64,000 nucleotides of DNA, taken from NCBI GenBank assembly GCA_902729315.2, contig LR746265.1, forward strand, positions 3,514,892-3,578,891, given 5' to 3'. Below, piece after piece: positions 10,642 through 23,300 of this stretch. A program made the translations under genes and the position numbers. Source of the stretch: Spirodela intermedia. Lineage: Eukaryota; Streptophyta; Magnoliopsida; Alismatales; Araceae. The notes under the pieces are model-generated. The model searched no databases. It was not told the origin of the DNA and saw nothing but the letters and a program-made list of their open reading frames with translations. Numbering within the stretch: the first letter of the stretch is position 1; each line of letters begins with the position of its first letter.

Positions 10642-13600
10642 ATGATCGCTGCTGCTGGTAATACCCTCCTCCCGGTAGTCCAAGGCAGGTGCTCCGCCTC
10701 TCGGTCCTCTGTCCACCTCACCACCGCCGCCTGCTCCTTTTATAGCCACCTTTCTCCTCCCCTCCGGAGCCTGCCATGGGTCGGCATCACGTCACTTCGC
10801 GGGTCGGTACGACGGGCCAAGTTCGAGGGTTTTGACGGCACAGAGGGCCTCGGGACGGCTGAGGATGACGATGAAGCAACTACGCCGTCAGTGGAAGGTC
10901 TCCTCGAAGGAGAAGATGATTATGAAGAAGAAGAAGACAGGTTTTCCACCGGACTGGATGCAAAATCTTTTCCTTGCTACCTGTCTAGTAAATGGGATTT
11001 TGAAGGGGCTGGGAAAAAAGGGGAGTTGAGTGAGCTACCGCGTGCTTATCTCCGTGCGTAATCATATTGGTGCTGCAGCGATCTGCCCTGCGATCTCGAG
11101 GACTCCATCCGGCAGTCCGCCCGAGCGAGCGCATTGTTTGTGTCCTCTGGTGGGATGCGTGCCATCGTATGTCATCAGCCTTTTGTGAATTATCGTCTTT
11201 AAATGCACTTGATTGCTTCGTACTTGGTCATTTTTCCATCGAATAACATGATCCTTCCGTATGATGTTCCCATTTTCACGTTTCCGCGGCTGACGAATTT
11301 GGTGATCGCAATGCGCACCCAGGTAGAGCTCCTGATCCCTCAGTTGCAGTTTCTCGACTCCGAGGGTGCGCAGGAGGAACTATGGGGATTGACGAGGATT
11401 TTCGTGGATACAATCATCCAAGAAACAGGAGGAAATCAGGTATTTGAGGATATGGTTTTCGTTTCAACCTGTGTAATTGTTCCTGAAAAGCCTCTGATAG
11501 AATTTTTGGGAAGAAAGTCAATACATCACGAAATCGATCCAGTGGCAACTCCAACGACTTCTGAAAAGATTTTCGAGCAAGAATCATCTTCTCCGCCTCT
11601 CTGGTCGTCAGGGTCCTGAGATTTTTCACTGCAGTATATAAGCCTCCTATGAACATTAGAAACAGTGAACAGCTTGGGTATAAATAAGCCTGGAACATTT
11701 CTTGACTGGATTTCCAAAAGCGTCTAATGTCTTGATGTATTATCCACAAACACTACTCCTCTTGCCAAGCGCTTCCCCCCTTTTCCTCCATTTATGTATT
11801 TTGAAGAAGTGATCTTCCTTCCCAATGAAGAATTTGGCATATATTGATGTCTTTTGTGCATATGTTTTAGAAACTCTAGAAAGCAAAAAAGTGTCTGCTT
11901 TCAATCTAACTTTTGCTTGATTCCCAGAGGGTAAAAGCCATATTTCCAGACACGGGAGCAGCTGCACTTCTTCAATATCAGTGGAAAGATGCAGAGTTCG
12001 GATTCGCTAGGTAAAGAAATGTTTGAAATGAAACGGTAGAACAGAGATTGAGGCGCCATTTTTTGAGATATATTTATATATCTCAAAAAATACATTTATA
12101 TATCATTTTTTTCTTGTCTAATTTCAATAAGTCGTCAAAAATTTAACGTAATGGTCATAAGAAAATGTTGTTTTCGCTGTTTTTTCCTGCTTATCTCAGA
12201 TTTGTAAAATTGTACATGTTTTTTGAGATATAACTAATCTGAGAGAGGCATCAAATATCGAATACTACTTTTGATTCAAGAGCACCCTGATTCCTTATAC
12301 ATGGTTCGAGTAATACTTGGTCCCTTCTTCTCCATCATCTTTCACAAGAGCTTATGGGATCTTTTCCCCTTCCAATTTTATGACTGTGGGTAGAATAATC
12401 AGTGTATCTCGCACAGAGTTTCAAAGTCTAATAATTGGAGATCCGGGTGAAGTGTACTGATGTAATCTCTATGGTAAACTTTTCACTGTATTATATTTAA
12501 CTCATTGTTCATAAAATGCGTGTGAAGTTAATATTCTCGATTTTATGCAGCTTAAGCGATCGGAAACCTGTAGAAGATGGAGACGACATTGTGGTCATGT
12601 TAGTACCAGATTATCAGATGCTGGAATATGTTGAGAAGATTGCATCACGATTATCGGATGACCCAGTACTTCCTAATCCATTCTCTAACTTTTTCTACCA
12701 TCTTCTGTTTCATTCCCCTACATTGTATCGTCATATGATTTTCCGAAGCATTGAGCTCTTTGAGCTTTTGATCTCTGAATATCCTCATCCAGACCATGCA
12801 ACGCGTTGTTAGCTCTTGCTGACATTTTTGCCAACAAGTATATATTTCACCGTTCATTCATCTGCATTCATGGCTCAATCCTTCAGCCATTCTCTCAAAC
12901 ATTGTTAGCTTTAGCTGACTCCAGTATTGCTATACTTCACCAGCCAAGATCCCTTATCATGTGGAATCCACGCCTTGTTAGCGAAGATGTTGGTGTCGGC
13001 TTCAATGTTAGAAATCTGCGAAAATATTTCCTCAGGTATTCGTTTCTCTTGCTTGTGGTTGCTTCCTATGCTTGTGGGTTCCTTTATCTTCAGTCTAAAA
13101 AAGCCCATGGGAAATTCTGCTTTTGGGATTATAAGCTTTAAAAAAGCCCGCATCGCAGGAAGATCGATCAATAAATATCGAAAAATATAAGCTTTATTGG
13201 GATTATCGATGAAATTTCTCTATGTCATATTTCTCCTGAGGAAATTCTCAATAAATTGAGAAGGAGCATATCGTGATGACGATTGTTTCATTCACGTGCA
13301 GCACTTTCACTACCGTGTACTCGATGAGGCCTATGCCGTCAGGAGCCATCTTTAGATGCTACCCAGGGTGGGAAAATGCTTCCTGATCGTTCATTTTCTT
13401 TCATAAAATTCGGCTCATTCGCTTACCATCTCCGTCCCCTTTCCGTTCTCGGCACAGAATGTGGAAGGTGTTCTACGACGACAAGGACAGACCAAACAGA
13501 TACCGACTAGCTAAGGAACAAGCCAGCCGTCCTGATGCGACGGACCTTGAGGTCAGCTACTGCTCAGCGCGATGATTTTCTGGACTCTTGTTGTTGTTTC

Positions 13601-13763
13601 CCTTCCAGCTGAACTCGATGCGCAACGAATCTTCTGTGATGTCTTCGTGCAGCAAATATTTGGGGAGATCGCGGAGAAATCAGAGGGGAAGCCTTCCATG
13701 TTTGATAAAGCGCTGGGCATGATCTCCTCGATGAATAGATTCATGAAGGCTATCTCAAAATGA
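10642..13763 (+). CDS. DUF1995 plastid protein (LPA3-type, PSII biogenesis)
   Basis: Nine exons: 10642-10940, 11079-11166, 11323-11439, 11928-12010, 12551-12665, 12944-13035, 13302-13367, 13458-13551, 13653-13763. They total 1065 bases with all phases consistent, 354 residues. The first 60 residues look like a chloroplast transit peptide, then an acidic linker (GEDDYEEEED), then the DUF1995 domain: DLEDSIRQSARASALFVSSG, VELLIPQLQFLD, RVKAIFPDTGAAALL, VVMLVPDYQMLEYVE, LIMWNPRL, VWKVFYDDKDRPNRY-like text. DUF1995 proteins such as LPA3 and At5g48790 are linked to photosystem II accumulation; the exact role here is inference. Exon 5 ends at a weak donor (GTACTT), so the join to exon 6 is the least certain. 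The tail after exon 8 uses a different acceptor from the nearest AG, chosen because it restores the conserved end. Confidence 0.88.
12059..12232. repeat. Inverted-repeat element (MITE-like) in DUF1995 intron 4
   Basis: A 32-base near-perfect palindrome at 12059-12090 (15-bp arms, TTTTTTGAGATATAT and its complement) is followed by another direct copy of TTTTTTGAGATATA at 12219-12232. The inner arm (12077-12090) and the last copy therefore flank a 156-bp AT-rich segment as 14-bp terminal inverted repeats. This could be a small MITE. It lies in the intron between exons 4 and 5. Confidence 0.4.
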
Positions 13764-14385
13764 GAGCTTAATAGCTCAAGAACTGAACTTGTCTAGCTTC
13801 CTGAGGCTGCTAAGGCCTCTGATTCTCTGGGTTACATAACTGCACTTGCTCGATTTATCTACAATAAGATGGACGGATTTCATCGCACGCATTCAATCAA
13901 TCAACCAACCACTGCAGAGTCGGCAGCCTCTGAATGATGGGCATCGTACCATGAAACATCTGAGCATGTAGGGACCCATGGCAATGGATTCATACACGAT
14001 TGCCCATTAGGGCAAAGAGGAAGCCACGATATGGTGTTGATCACGGGAGAGAAAACAGGACGCGGGCTTCTTTTTTTGGAACGACTTTTCACATCTCCAA
14101 CACCGAAATTACAAACCACGACGAATAATATGGTTCAAAAAATGATGAAAGAAGTGAGCATCTGGCCGTAGACACATCCCGAGACAAAGCAAAGGCAAGG
14201 CAACAAAGATGCGGCAGAAGGGGGTGGAGGAGGGGGGCAGATTCTTCTCTCCAGATACAAGAAGCATGACCAGGATTCACAGCCCATCTTCGTTTCTCGG
14301 CACAAAATCCTCGGAAATCTCCGCGATCTCAGACGCTCGCGGTGCGAATCTCCGGGAGGTTCCTGCCTGGCTGTTTAGATCCACG
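13764..14385. other. convergent intergenic region, DUF1995 and EH genes
   Basis: The DUF1995 gene (+) and EH gene (-) end toward each other here; the 622 bp must hold both 3' UTRs. No gene seen. Confidence 0.5.
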
Positions 14386-17300
14386 CTAGAAGGCGCTCCA
14401 GTGGTCAGAGGCCCGCCGTGGGGTCTCAGAAGACTTGAACGGCCCGGTTGAGCCGAAAGGATCTGGGTCATCGAATGAGAATGCTCGACTCTGATCTGAA
14501 GTGCTTCGGATGGAGTCAAACCTGGCAATGTTCTCGCGCGGCTGGAAGAGCCCGGTATCTTGCATGCTGAAAGAATCAAACCGGCTGAAAGTGTCGAAGG
14601 AGTGGTCGTCGGGCCCTTCGCTGAATCGCGGCGAGAAGCCGGAGTAGTACTGTGGGGTCCCTGGAACCGAATCTGCGAAGAACGGGCTTTTCTCCTTCCC
14701 GAAGACGCTGCTGGCACTCGGAGAGTCCGTTCTGATTGGGTTCAGGCCAAAGTCTCCAGAGTCAAAGAAGGAGTTCTGCTTGTTTCTCTCCTGAAAAGAA
14801 TCCTGCAAGAGATTTTGACGCGTTGTGCACCCTGTTCGTGAGTACTAACAAAACTGAACCGAGGGGGACTGCAGGTCGGTGAGGTGAAAGGATCTGGGCA
14901 ACAGGAAGAGAAGAATCAATAAGATTGTCGAAGTGATGTGTAGGACTCCTTTACCTTGGTGTTGAAATCCCATACTGAATCAGCATCGTCAGCAGTGTCA
15001 AAAGTTGAACCCCACAACATTTCATCACCGAACTTCTCCCCAGAAAGCGTCGAATCAGCACCACCATGATCACTGCAGATGTAACACACTTTAGAGAGAG
15101 AAAATTAACATCTTAGGACAAGTATCACTAGAGTCCATCGGCGTATATATACATATGTACTGCGAAAGAAAGTGAGGGGAATTGAGAGAGAGAGAGAGAG
15201 AGAGACCCAAGAAAAATCTACCCTTAACCTATGATACCATGTTAAAAAAGAATGAAAAATCAAGTTCAATTCGTAGTCCATCTCTTCACCTACATCTTGG
15301 ATAGCATGATTGATGAATGCATCATGCTATCCAAGAAAAAGACTACAAAATATACGACATTAGTGAAAAGGATGAGACTTAAAAAGCAATCTGATTTGGC
15401 AATGAAGAAAGAAAAATATGAGCACATAAAATACCTCTGGCCTTCTTTAAGCCGGGGAGAGTATCCATTTTGACTAAACCGTGGCGAATGAAAAAGTTGA
15501 GATGCACTCTCCAATGAACTTCTCCCAGCAGGACTATCAGAAGGGCTTCTCACTGAACCATCTTCACTCTGAGCGTAAGTTGTTTCACTATCAACTATGC
15601 CCTCACCCCTACTACTCTTCAACTTCTTTTCACCATTCACAGAAGAAACAGGGGAAGAAATCTCATCCTTCTTGGCTTCGTCATTCACAAGGGGGGGGGA
15701 CTTTATTTTTGGAGCAGCAATGATATTCTTCACATCTACAGTGAGTTCCTTCACAAGTGCAAAACCTGGCCGTTGATGAACACAGTCAGTGCAAGATCGT
15801 ATACTTAATAGGTATCCATGTTTACTCACCTACGATAGATAATCATGCTACCAATAGTTCAACAATGGATCTCAAAACTTAACCGCAAAAATAAAGCAAG
15901 TGAAAAATTAAAAAGAGAAATTCCAATGATCGTCAGGGTTTATCGAACACAAAGTGGATTGCAAATGAGAAGAGATACATCCAGATTAGGCAACCATGAG
16001 AAGAGAAAACAAATTGACAATCCACCGGTAAAATTGAAATACATTCCTACATATATATTCCAATCTATAAATGTACTATTAATTTCCAACTAAACTACAT
16101 CATCAGCAGACTTTCTCAGTAACGACGTCATATCAAATGCTGCTTTGATTTTCGATGGTGGGGTTGTTCTTCTCTCTTTTTCGCTGCAACTTCGTCGGCC
16201 AAAATTCGAAACCAAGTAGAGCTAAACCTTCCGGTACAGCATCCCAAAAAGCCAGGGCACATTACTGGCTAGCAATTGCTGAATGGGTTGAGGGTAAGAA
16301 TGCAATCCACCAGACCTCTCAGGAGGTCAGTTTCGGGTAAAACCAGGCCACACAATGGTTTTATTAGATGGCGTGAATTACCTGGCACGGCCAATACGCT
16401 GATTAGTGATATATTCTACTTTCCTTTAAAGCATAATCTTCAAAGTTCTCAATCCCAGCAAGGTTTAATTCGCCCTCTACGTGTGAATGAGAGAATGCAA
16501 ACTTACAAAGCAATTAAACAGCAAGCCATGAGAAAACAGAACTTAACTACATGTTAATACAATATCTCAATGCCTCTCCACATCCTAAATCCGTTCGAAA
16601 AGCTAGTGAACATTTCCCTCTCTAAATATGCAGATTATTCTGTAGTAATAATGGATGGACGGACAAAGATGTCTCAGTGGGAAGAGTAATCAATGTAAAC
16701 GTCCGGACTAAACCTAGAATTCAAATACAATTGTTGGTCTCATTTTCACTTAAAGAAAAGGGAACCTAAAAATTAAATTTTGCATTGGAAGCATAAACGT
16801 AGAATGCTTGTTCCATTTATATGACCAGTAGCACTTAAACAATGTAAAGCAGAGAATGCAAAGCAAATGTGAAACAGAGAATGAAAGCAAATGTAAACCA
16901 CTCACAATGCAAAGGAACCACACACTACATACAGCAAGGTCACTGTCTCAGAATCATGATTGGAACGCATCTACTCGCTACCAGAACAAATCTTATTCTT
17001 TTTTACTGATTCTTGGGGAGAGAGACAGTATTTTCCCCACTGGCGACTGGGATAACTTTACCCTGAATGTTCTTCTCGTATTCCAAGAATATGCGAATCT
17101 TTCATTGGACGAAAACCTAACAATAGTTTGAAGTGGCACTACTGCATAGACAAGTGCAATGAACTAGATACCTAGGATAAAAAGTTCGTGTGTTGCTAAC
17201 AATGAAATGAGTAGACGGTTTTTTCATGAGTCATTTAGCGCATGTGTGTCGAGTAATCCAGAGGGAAGAAAACATGATATTTCAACGAAAGGAGAAGACC

Positions 17301-20300
17301 AATTGCATTGAAAAAATACCGACTACAGTGTCTTACCCTCATCTTCATATTTATCCCAGTCTTCATCCCAATCAGCAGCACCTTCTTGTATACGAGGTTG
17401 CCATCCTAAAAGAACGTAAATAAAGAAAATAACTCAAACAGTGTCCATAACATTGGGGAAAGCCAATAGGACGACAAAGAGAATCGGAGATGCAAAAATG
17501 CAGATATCAGAGGGTGAAGAGTAACAGAAGAGTCCATGTTTCGATCCCTTTGCCCCTTTTAGGGTACACTTTCGCTATCTCAGACCATATTTAAACACAG
17601 TCTCTGATGGTAACAAAACTCATTTACAAATATAATCCAGAATATTCCATTAAATATTAATTACAACGTCCCTTTGCCAACTTCTGTCGTTATCCATAGA
17701 CAGGCATTGAAATGTACGTAAGCTCACTGTATATTAATTTCAACCTAGATTTGTGCCGCTTAGCCAATGCGTTGACAATAACTATCACAATGTCACATTT
17801 TGTTAACAACACTGAAATATTTCACCTCATTCATTTTTTGCACGTTAAAAGGGTTATTATTCTGTCATATCATGCGTGATGAATGCCTTTAACCTTAGGC
17901 ACACATGAAGGCCATTGTGTTAGAAAATCCATTAGACTCTCATTTAAGTTCAATGGCATTCCTGTTTCACATCATGCAACAACAGTGCCGGACAAAGTGC
18001 GTTAACATGCAACAAACCACATTTTTTCTCGTTAATAAATCCTTGGTACGGTATGCAAAAGTGAAAAACATCGAATAGAAAAAAATCGTTTGACGTACCA
18101 AATGGAAGCTCAAGGAGCGAAGTTGGTTTCACACGTAATCCATATTTCTTGCAACGTTCATTTAAAGATTTCACGAGTTCATCGAGATCAGATTGTATGT
18201 GTTCAGCACGAACCTGAAGAGGCATAATTTCAAGTTTAATTTCAGCAGATAAACTGCATAGAATAGGTGATTTTAATGTAGCAAAACGACACCAGAAAAA
18301 CTACCCTATACCTGAAGCAACCCATCAGCACTTCCACCTTCCTCCATTCTGATAATTGCATTATACAATTCCAATTTTCTTTCCTGCATAGTCAAATATG
18401 AGGCAACCAAGGTTCCCAGGAATAAGGCATTACCGAAACATTCATCTTATTTTAAGGTAAAAAGAGATGTTTCAAAAGCTTAGAGCTAGTACTTGGACAT
18501 CACGGAATGTTGCCTCTTCAACAGTCAATTTTGAAGCCACGTCTCCAACGTTCTTGTACTTCTCTTCATACTTCTTTGCAAGTAGATCAACCTAAAAATT
18601 AACATGGTGATTTTTCCACTATGACTAAGTGATCCAAACACAACATCATTGGTGTAGCTGAATTAAGCAGGTTCCTCTATGAGGTTTAAGCGAACACGAT
18701 GAACTCTAATCTCATAAAAACGTTAAAATAGACACAGAAAAGATGTAAAGAGTAATCTTAAACTGTATGTGAAACCCTTAAATAGTTCATACTATTAAAT
18801 AGAAACATCTACATAATTATATAAATTCACAAGCTAGTTTACATTTTTTAGCCCCAAAGAAAGAGCCCAAGGGCATCTAAAATGAAGAAATCTATCTAAA
18901 TCGGACTCAAGGTGTCAAAACTTAGCGCAGAAACCCAAAAAAAATGGACTTAGCACCACTAATGATTCGGGCAGGCCTCAGACTAAACTTTTACTAGTGG
19001 GATTGGGCTCAAACTTTGGCAACCCTGCCAAATGACCCCTTCTAAAATTTAATACCCACAAATAGAACCTAATCCAAAATAAGAAAAGATAAAACAAAAT
19101 TGAATTACCATAATTTCAAATCAAATTCCAAACTAGCAGAATAACACTTTCCAACGGATGAGAGAAAAGAGAAACCAAAAGATGGCAATAAATCAATTCC
19201 TATTTAAGAATAGCAGTACCTCACGTTTATCAGCAGATGCCTTTTCAGTAATCTCATTCAAGCGATTGTCGCATCTGCTTTTATATAGAACCTAGTAAAA
19301 GGATGACTGGTTAGAGAAACTAATAGAAATATGAGAAGTAAAAAATATTTCAACCATTTACCTCTTATAAGAGTGAGACATTTATCACAAGATTTTAGAA
19401 TTATAGAAAGTGATTTCTGAAATAGGATAAAACATTGAGAAACCGTGGCTAAAATAGTGATTAGTGCGTAGCAACGAAAAACACCATAAACTGCCACGTC
19501 CAAGCAAGTTGAGGTGACAGTTTTTTCTGCTTTGTCTATCACGTATCATCATCATTGGTGGAAAAATATCAACATGTGGGTGTACTTCAGTATGTGATGA
19601 CCACAAACTACTGTGTCATAACCCTAAATTTTAATTCGACGTTATTTAGAAGCAAATAAAATGGACAATAAATAAAGGAAACTCTCATCCTACAATATAA
19701 AGCACAACTAAACTGGAAGTGTTTACCAACATTATTTCCAATTCATGAACAACAGAAACGCTTCACACAAGTAGTGGTGTGAAATTTCATAAAGAGAAGG
19801 GTTCCTGCCAAAACCCGACATAAGGAATGTTTAACACCCACCGCCCACAGAAGAAAAATGCCAAAACTCATGACTGACTGCAGGCCCGACTTTTAGACAA
19901 ATACAGCCGACTCCTACTGTGTATCATATTCCTTCGTACTGACGGTTCCACTTCACCAAAATCTCTCCCCACTACAAGAGGACATATGTGGCTACATAGC
20001 ATTGCCACATCAAGGACATTGTATATAGCGAACCAATGTAAGAAGACCACGGTCGCCTGAACAGAATTGCCACATCGCTCCATGTTTGTACATTATGAAA
20101 ACTTGACTTCTAAATGACACTGAGTTCCCAGTATAACTACATGATCGTTCAGATTTCGAGCAAGATTGACCTATTCTTCCTCTCTGAAGGCATACATTTT
20201 TCTCTTCTACCATTAATCCCCCTTAAGTCATACAATATAGAACACAAATTCAAACTGTCGTTCAACGATGCTTCACATTTAGAAATGAGCATGTCACAGA

Positions 20301-23300
20301 CAACTGCAGTATGACTTGGGGACAAGACTGAGATTCACAGATCAAAGAATGCGAATTGACTGGATGAAACAACACAGACTACGGTAACTTGATAATTTAA
20401 AAAGATACAAGCAAGCCTTTGGCAGTCTGTACTACTGCTGACATGGTTCAATTCCATGAAAAAGCAGAAAAAACATCAGTTTCGCAAATTAATATGTTTT
20501 GGTAGATCTAGATATATGACAGTAGGCAGATGCAAATCATAGATTGAACATCAAATTCGTGAAAATATGCAAAACAATAAAATGATACCAACAATATCTT
20601 CACACCAGTAGGTTCCAAGGGCAAATGCCACTTCCAGAATGACCTGAATCATAATTTTATTTAAGTTTCACCAATAATATTCTATGTTTGCACACTCGGT
20701 GTATGTCAGTTACATGGAACCAAGCGAAGTTCTCAATACATAGAACCAAAGTTACAAAGGTTGGACATCACTTTTCACCTTCAAGATTTGATTACCAAAT
20801 GCAGTTACACAAAAACACCAATTTTCTCTCCTGCTCTATCTCTGGAGACCGCGTAATGACGACACCTATCTCATGAGTTTCTGCAATTCGTTTTGAGCAT
20901 AACAAAACCTTGCTTAACAAAGGAATCCTTTGAAGTAACAAAAATTTTCAAAGTTGGTCACACCAAATGCCAGAAAGGCAATGATATTTCTACAATTGTT
21001 TACTCCATGCATGAGACTCGACCACTTGATATATGTACGCTATGAATGGCCAGTATTCTTCTGTACCATATCATATCTCTATCTGCTCTTTTTTTTTTCT
21101 GAAAGGGGTACATTATCAACACGGAAGGACAGAAATGTTGCAAAAGGTATTCACAACAATCTTAGTAGCAGTCTAGATCAATCGGATGTGACCCTCTAAC
21201 TCACGTTACTAACTTTGTAATTCGTTACGGCGAGCTGAACCCTTAACTTGGAACATCATCTGTCATGTGCCCAGTACGTTGAAATTAAAATAACATTTGC
21301 ATAACAACACAAACTCACAAGCTCTTGCATCTTCGTACGGTAGAACTCTATCTTCTCCTTTGAATCCAGTATTTCCTTCTCCAGTTCTTGCACCTTTCAT
21401 TGGGGAACAGCGAAAAGATTAGGAAGACTTTAAATCAATAGCATCCGTTAGAAAAATAAACCATTTAATAATCTCATAAAAGACAACGATTCAAATAAGA
21501 TATTGAAGCAGTAAAAAACATTGTCCAACTGCGCCAACCAGAATTGATCTCTAAAATGAAGACTGCACGAATGGTTTCATGGTTAATCCCGTCAACTTCT
21601 AATAAGGTTAACTTTCGTGTTTACTTCCAAAGTCGTGCAGAACTAACAGAAAAAAGAGAGGGGCTTCAGTTTTCCAACTCCGTTTTGTTCCAAACTAGTG
21701 TCAAACTTTTGTCTAAAATAGACATAAATCAAATCTTTACGAAGAATTTATGTTAAATTATCGAAGGTACAGGCCACACAAATTTTAATGAGTATCACCA
21801 ACAAGTCAAGAGGCTTTTGCTTCCTGAGGAGACAGAACATTGAGAGGACACAACATGGAAACTAAATAAATCATCAGAATACGCCCGCAATCCCCTTCAA
21901 GCTTTCACAGATTTCATTGCTCATTAATATAAAAAGGTATAATGAATTCATCAAAGCTTCAGCAATTAATAAAGAAAAAATGAAGATTTGTGATTCAGCC
22001 AAATAAGCCACTTAAATCTTATATCTGGAGAATTATAGGTACTGGCAAGGTCGCTTAATTACTTGGTGGGAGATAATCACTCACGTGTGGAACACGAAAG
22101 AAGCATGAAGTGTGGCAGGAATGATGGCTGATTCTTTGGGTAATCCTTTGGGTCATCGGTGACAAGAGGAGCTGATGGTTCTTCCATATCACTAGTCAGG
22201 CACATGAGTAGACTAATAGTCGTCCAGGGAAGTGAATCATGTCAGAGATTACCCACACACCATCAAAAAATGGCACACAATTCATGTTTCAACAAAGAAC
22301 ATCCCTGTAAGATAACCCTATAGGGTACCAAATGGCACCTTTAACCTGCTTCAGATGTCAAGGATCTGAGTTTTTTGACAGAACACGGAAATAGTTGAAA
22401 TATTAGCGAGTATGTTCAAAGTTGGGACGAGATCACTGGTCAGAAATTAAAGATCAACCAATTCAGTCTGCTCTCGTCATGAATCCAAAACTCCATGGCA
22501 TTCACATTCATAATCTGCGTTTTGGGGACTTTTATGGTGATTTCCACAGTCAGGGAATTGTGGAGAAAAAGAACAGAGTAGGAGAGACCATTGCCTCCAG
22601 TCACCTTCAAACCTACTATCCTGTTGCTTCTTTAAAGACCCCCACCAACACACACTGATGGTCCTATCAATAACAGATCCTCGAAGTAACATAGCTGCAT
22701 GCCCTCTCCTCATAACAAGCACGCCAGAACAATTCTTGCACATGGTGAGTCTCGTGCATTACTTACCGGTCTAATAGACAGTAGAAAAGGCTGAGGACTA
22801 CATGAGGGTAACCTAATAAAGATAGGTTATGTGGGCAGATCAGTTTAAGTAGCATGCAAGCCCAATAACAAGGAGTTACAGCTCCTTGTTTACCGTCAGA
22901 AGATTGCGTATGTTTTGATGGATGAGCACAGAGAAAGCATAGTTCGACACCGACACTGATATAGAAGCAGAGCAAAGAAAGTACTCATTGAGAATGAATG
23001 AATGATAGAGTTTGAGAGAAAACCTCGAATAAATGTATACATTACTTAATGCTTATTAGGTGCATTATGCAACTAATGTATCCAAGCCTAATGTCATTAT
23101 GACCTCAGCTCACCAAGTTTCAAACTGAAGTGTCTGCTCAATCAGAGGCCATCTTTACCCGACTACGAGGTTTTTACCAGATTTATAGCCAAAGACAAAC
23201 TCAGAAGAAATTAACGCTTAGAACCTGCCTAGTTAGAGATGGATAAAGATAAGGATGCTAGGTGGTTGGGCTGCAACGCAGATCCGTATAAAGCCTATTG

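Noticed and set aside
20593-20643. Possible extra 51-base exon of the EH gene on the minus strand (VILEVAFALGTYWCEDI)
   Set aside because: It has a plausible acceptor and would keep frame, but its donor is weak and it would insert hydrophobic residues into a coiled coil that joins perfectly (MQEL then VLYKSRC) without it.
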